Origin: Paenarthrobacter nicotinovorans | GTDB lineage: Bacteria; Actinomycetota; Actinomycetes; Actinomycetales; Micrococcaceae | Direction of reading: 5' to 3' | NCBI RefSeq assembly: GCF_021919345.1 | Contig: NZ_CP089293.1 | Location: 2,542,001-2,606,000 of the forward strand | DNA length: 64,000 nucleotides | Shown here: positions 62,522 to 64,000 of the stretch, one piece after another | Numbering within the stretch: position 1 is the first letter of the stretch | Layout of the letters: the number at the start of each line of letters is the position of its first letter | The notes under the pieces: generated by a model | What the model saw: only the letters and a program-made list of their open reading frames with translations | Databases searched by the model: none | Told to the model about the DNA's origin: nothing | Translations under genes and position numbers: made by a program

Positions 62522-63997
62522 TCAGTCCTCCGAGCCATGCCCGATCCGGGCGTACAGCGCAGGCTGCGAGCGCCGCAGGCGCAGGCCCCACACCACGCCC
62601 ACGACTCCTGGAAGCAGGACCAACAGCGGCAGGACGAACGTGGCAGCCGTCGACTCCGTCTGTCCCAGCAAGACGTTGAAGTTGGCCAGGATGAGCACGA
62701 AAACCACTGCGAGCAATACGAAGCCCAGTGCCGGCGCAACGACCCTGACCCACAGGCTCGCGCCGTGCTGCTGCCGGCGGAAGAAGCCGATCACGGCAAC
62801 CGACACCACGGTCATCAGCAGCACCAGCCCCATGGCCCCGCTGTTGGTCAGCCACGTGAACATGGTCAGCACGGGGTACAGTTCGCCGAGTTCGGAACCG
62901 GATCCTGCGATGGCGAACGCCAGGGTCACGACGACGGCGATCACCGTCTGCGCCAGCGAACCGGCGTACGGCGCCCCGCTGCCGGCCCGGACCTTGGCCA
63001 GCGCCGAAGGCAGGACGCGCTCGCGGCCGAGGGAGAAGAAGTACCGCGCTACGGCGTTGTGGAAGCTGACAAGTGCTGCGAAGAGGCTGGTGACGAAGAG
63101 GAGCTGGGCGATGTCGCTGAGCAGCACGCCTCCGTTGGCACCCAGGAACGCAAAGATCATGTCCGGACCATTCTCTGTGGCCGTCGCAATGACGGCGGAG
63201 GGGCCGGCCCCCATGGTCATGGCCCAGGCCGATACCGCGTAGAAGACGGCGATGATTCCCACAGCTGCGAACGTTGCCCTCGCAACAGTACGCCGGGGAT
63301 CCTTTGACTCCTCACCGTAGATGGCGGCGGATTCGAAGCCCATGAACGCCGCAATGCCGAAAGACAGGACGGCTCCGATCCCGGGCACAAACAGCGTCTC
63401 CGGGCTGAAGGTGGCAGCGCTGACACCTTCCGGGGCCACGGCGAGGCTGATGACGTCGTAAACGATGACCACCAGGAATTCGAGGGCCACCAGGACGCCG
63501 AGTACCTTGGCGGAGAGGTCAACCCTGTTGACACCCAGCCAGCCGACGATGGCGATGCAGACCAGCACCGGGATCCACCATGGGACAATGATGCCCAGTC
63601 GCGCGGAAAGCAGCGAAGAAACCGTGAAGCCGAACAGTCCGTAGATGCCTACCTGCATCAGGTTGTAGGCCATGAGGGCAACCAGTGACGCGCCCACGCC
63701 CGCAGGCCGCGAAATGCCTTGTGCTATGTAGGCGTAGAAGGCGCCCGCGTTGGTGACATAGCGGCTCATGGCCGCATAGCCCACCGCGAAGAGCGCCAGG
63801 ATTCCGCCCAGGACCAGGAAGGACAATGGAACACCCGTCACGCCGGTCACAGCGAAAGTCGTGGTCACTCCGCCCGCGAGGACGGTCAACGGCGCAGAGG
63901 CCGCGATAATCATGAAGGTCACTGCCGGTACGCCAAGCCGTCTCTTGCTTTCGACCGTTCGGGCGGTCGTGCCCATAACGGGGTTATCCACGCTCAT
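62522..63997 (-). CDS. APC-family amino-acid/polyamine permease
   Basis: 491 residues from ATG at 63997, three bases from the window edge, so an earlier start cannot be excluded. Twelve to thirteen spans are predicted. Landmarks are FMIIAASAPLTVLAGGVTTTFA, VTNAGAFYAYIAQGISRPAG, AFMGFESAAIYGEESKDPRRTVARATF (in pieces) and FHNAVARYFFSLGRERVLP, matching the amino-acid/polyamine exchange group. The substrate is unknown. It converges with moaF across a terminator. Confidence 0.9.
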   Translation of the reverse strand: MSVDNPVMGTTARTVESKRRLGVPAVTFMIIAASAPLTVLAGGVTTTFAVTGVTGVPLSFLVLGGILALFAVGYAAMSRYVTNAGAFYAYIAQGISRPAGVGASLVALMAYNLMQVGIYGLFGFTVSSLLSARLGIIVPWWIPVLVCIAIVGWLGVNRVDLSAKVLGVLVALEFLVVIVYDVISLAVAPEGVSAATFSPETLFVPGIGAVLSFGIAAFMGFESAAIYGEESKDPRRTVARATFAAVGIIAVFYAVSAWAMTMGAGPSAVIATATENGPDMIFAFLGANGGVLLSDIAQLLFVTSLFAALVSFHNAVARYFFSLGRERVLPSALAKVRAGSGAPYAGSLAQTVIAVVVTLAFAIAGSGSELGELYPVLTMFTWLTNSGAMGLVLLMTVVSVAVIGFFRRQQHGASLWVRVVAPALGFVLLAVVFVLILANFNVLLGQTESTAATFVLPLLVLLPGVVGVVWGLRLRRSQPALYARIGHGSED

Positions 63998-64000
63998 AGT

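Overview
ORGANISM. High-GC DNA with dense, often overlapping genes, no encoded CCA on several tRNAs, an actinobacterial attenuated ilvBNC operon, NrtR-controlled NAD synthesis and many probable leaderless promoters (TANNNT placed 6-7 nt before the start codon). The gene order and protein character fit a chromosomal segment of a soil actinobacterium of the Micrococcaceae (Arthrobacter/Paenarthrobacter type). This is inferred from recognition, not from a search. LAYOUT. 1-4.9 kb: the start of a P-loop GTPase, tRNA-Glu and tRNA-Gln, a HAD phosphatase, gltX, a fumarylacetoacetase-family enzyme and a metallo-beta-lactamase-fold hydrolase, all on the minus strand. 4.9-5.9 kb: a roughly 1 kb gene-free stretch holding two unrelated tandem arrays, both with a 32-bp unit. 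6-8.3 kb: ilvE and leuB. 8.4-13.6 kb: a plus-strand two-component system followed by a MacB-like ABC exporter. 13.7-18.9 kb: metG and a second ABC exporter with a very large permease. 19.1-26.6 kb: serA, ilvC, ilvN, ilvB, an ilv leader peptide with attenuator, and ilvD. 26.7-33.5 kb: a LysR regulator, an anchored acidic protein, a sugar-dehydrogenase-like lipoprotein, two identical tRNA-Lys genes, MarR, Bcp peroxiredoxin, tRNA-Leu and an orphan solute-binding protein. 33.6-45.3 kb: mqo, an HAE1-type RND pump, a luciferase-like monooxygenase with MarR, a transglutaminase-like protein, small unknowns, an anion-transporter-like protein, a second FAH-family enzyme and GtrA. 45.4-51.2 kb: nrtR-nadA-nadB-nadC-nadS. 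51.3-56.8 kb: AsnC regulator, amino-acid permease, and a 2-oxoacid dehydrogenase module in which E2 is represented only by a free lipoyl-domain protein followed by an alpha/beta hydrolase. 56.8-64 kb: small regulators, a phosphoribosyltransferase, an intact IS30-family element, an MHS transporter, IclR, MoaF and an APC permease. HOW IT WORKS TOGETHER. The largest theme is branched-chain amino-acid metabolism: ilvE, leuB, ilvBNC, ilvD and serA for synthesis, with an AsnC-permease-oxoacid dehydrogenase module that may act in catabolism. NAD synthesis forms one compact operon whose probable repressor is the first gene and sits behind a 29-bp palindrome. The most unusual points are the split, core-less E2 module at 53.5-56.8 kb and the twin 32-bp tandem arrays, one of which is G-quadruplex-capable and abuts the start of a gene.
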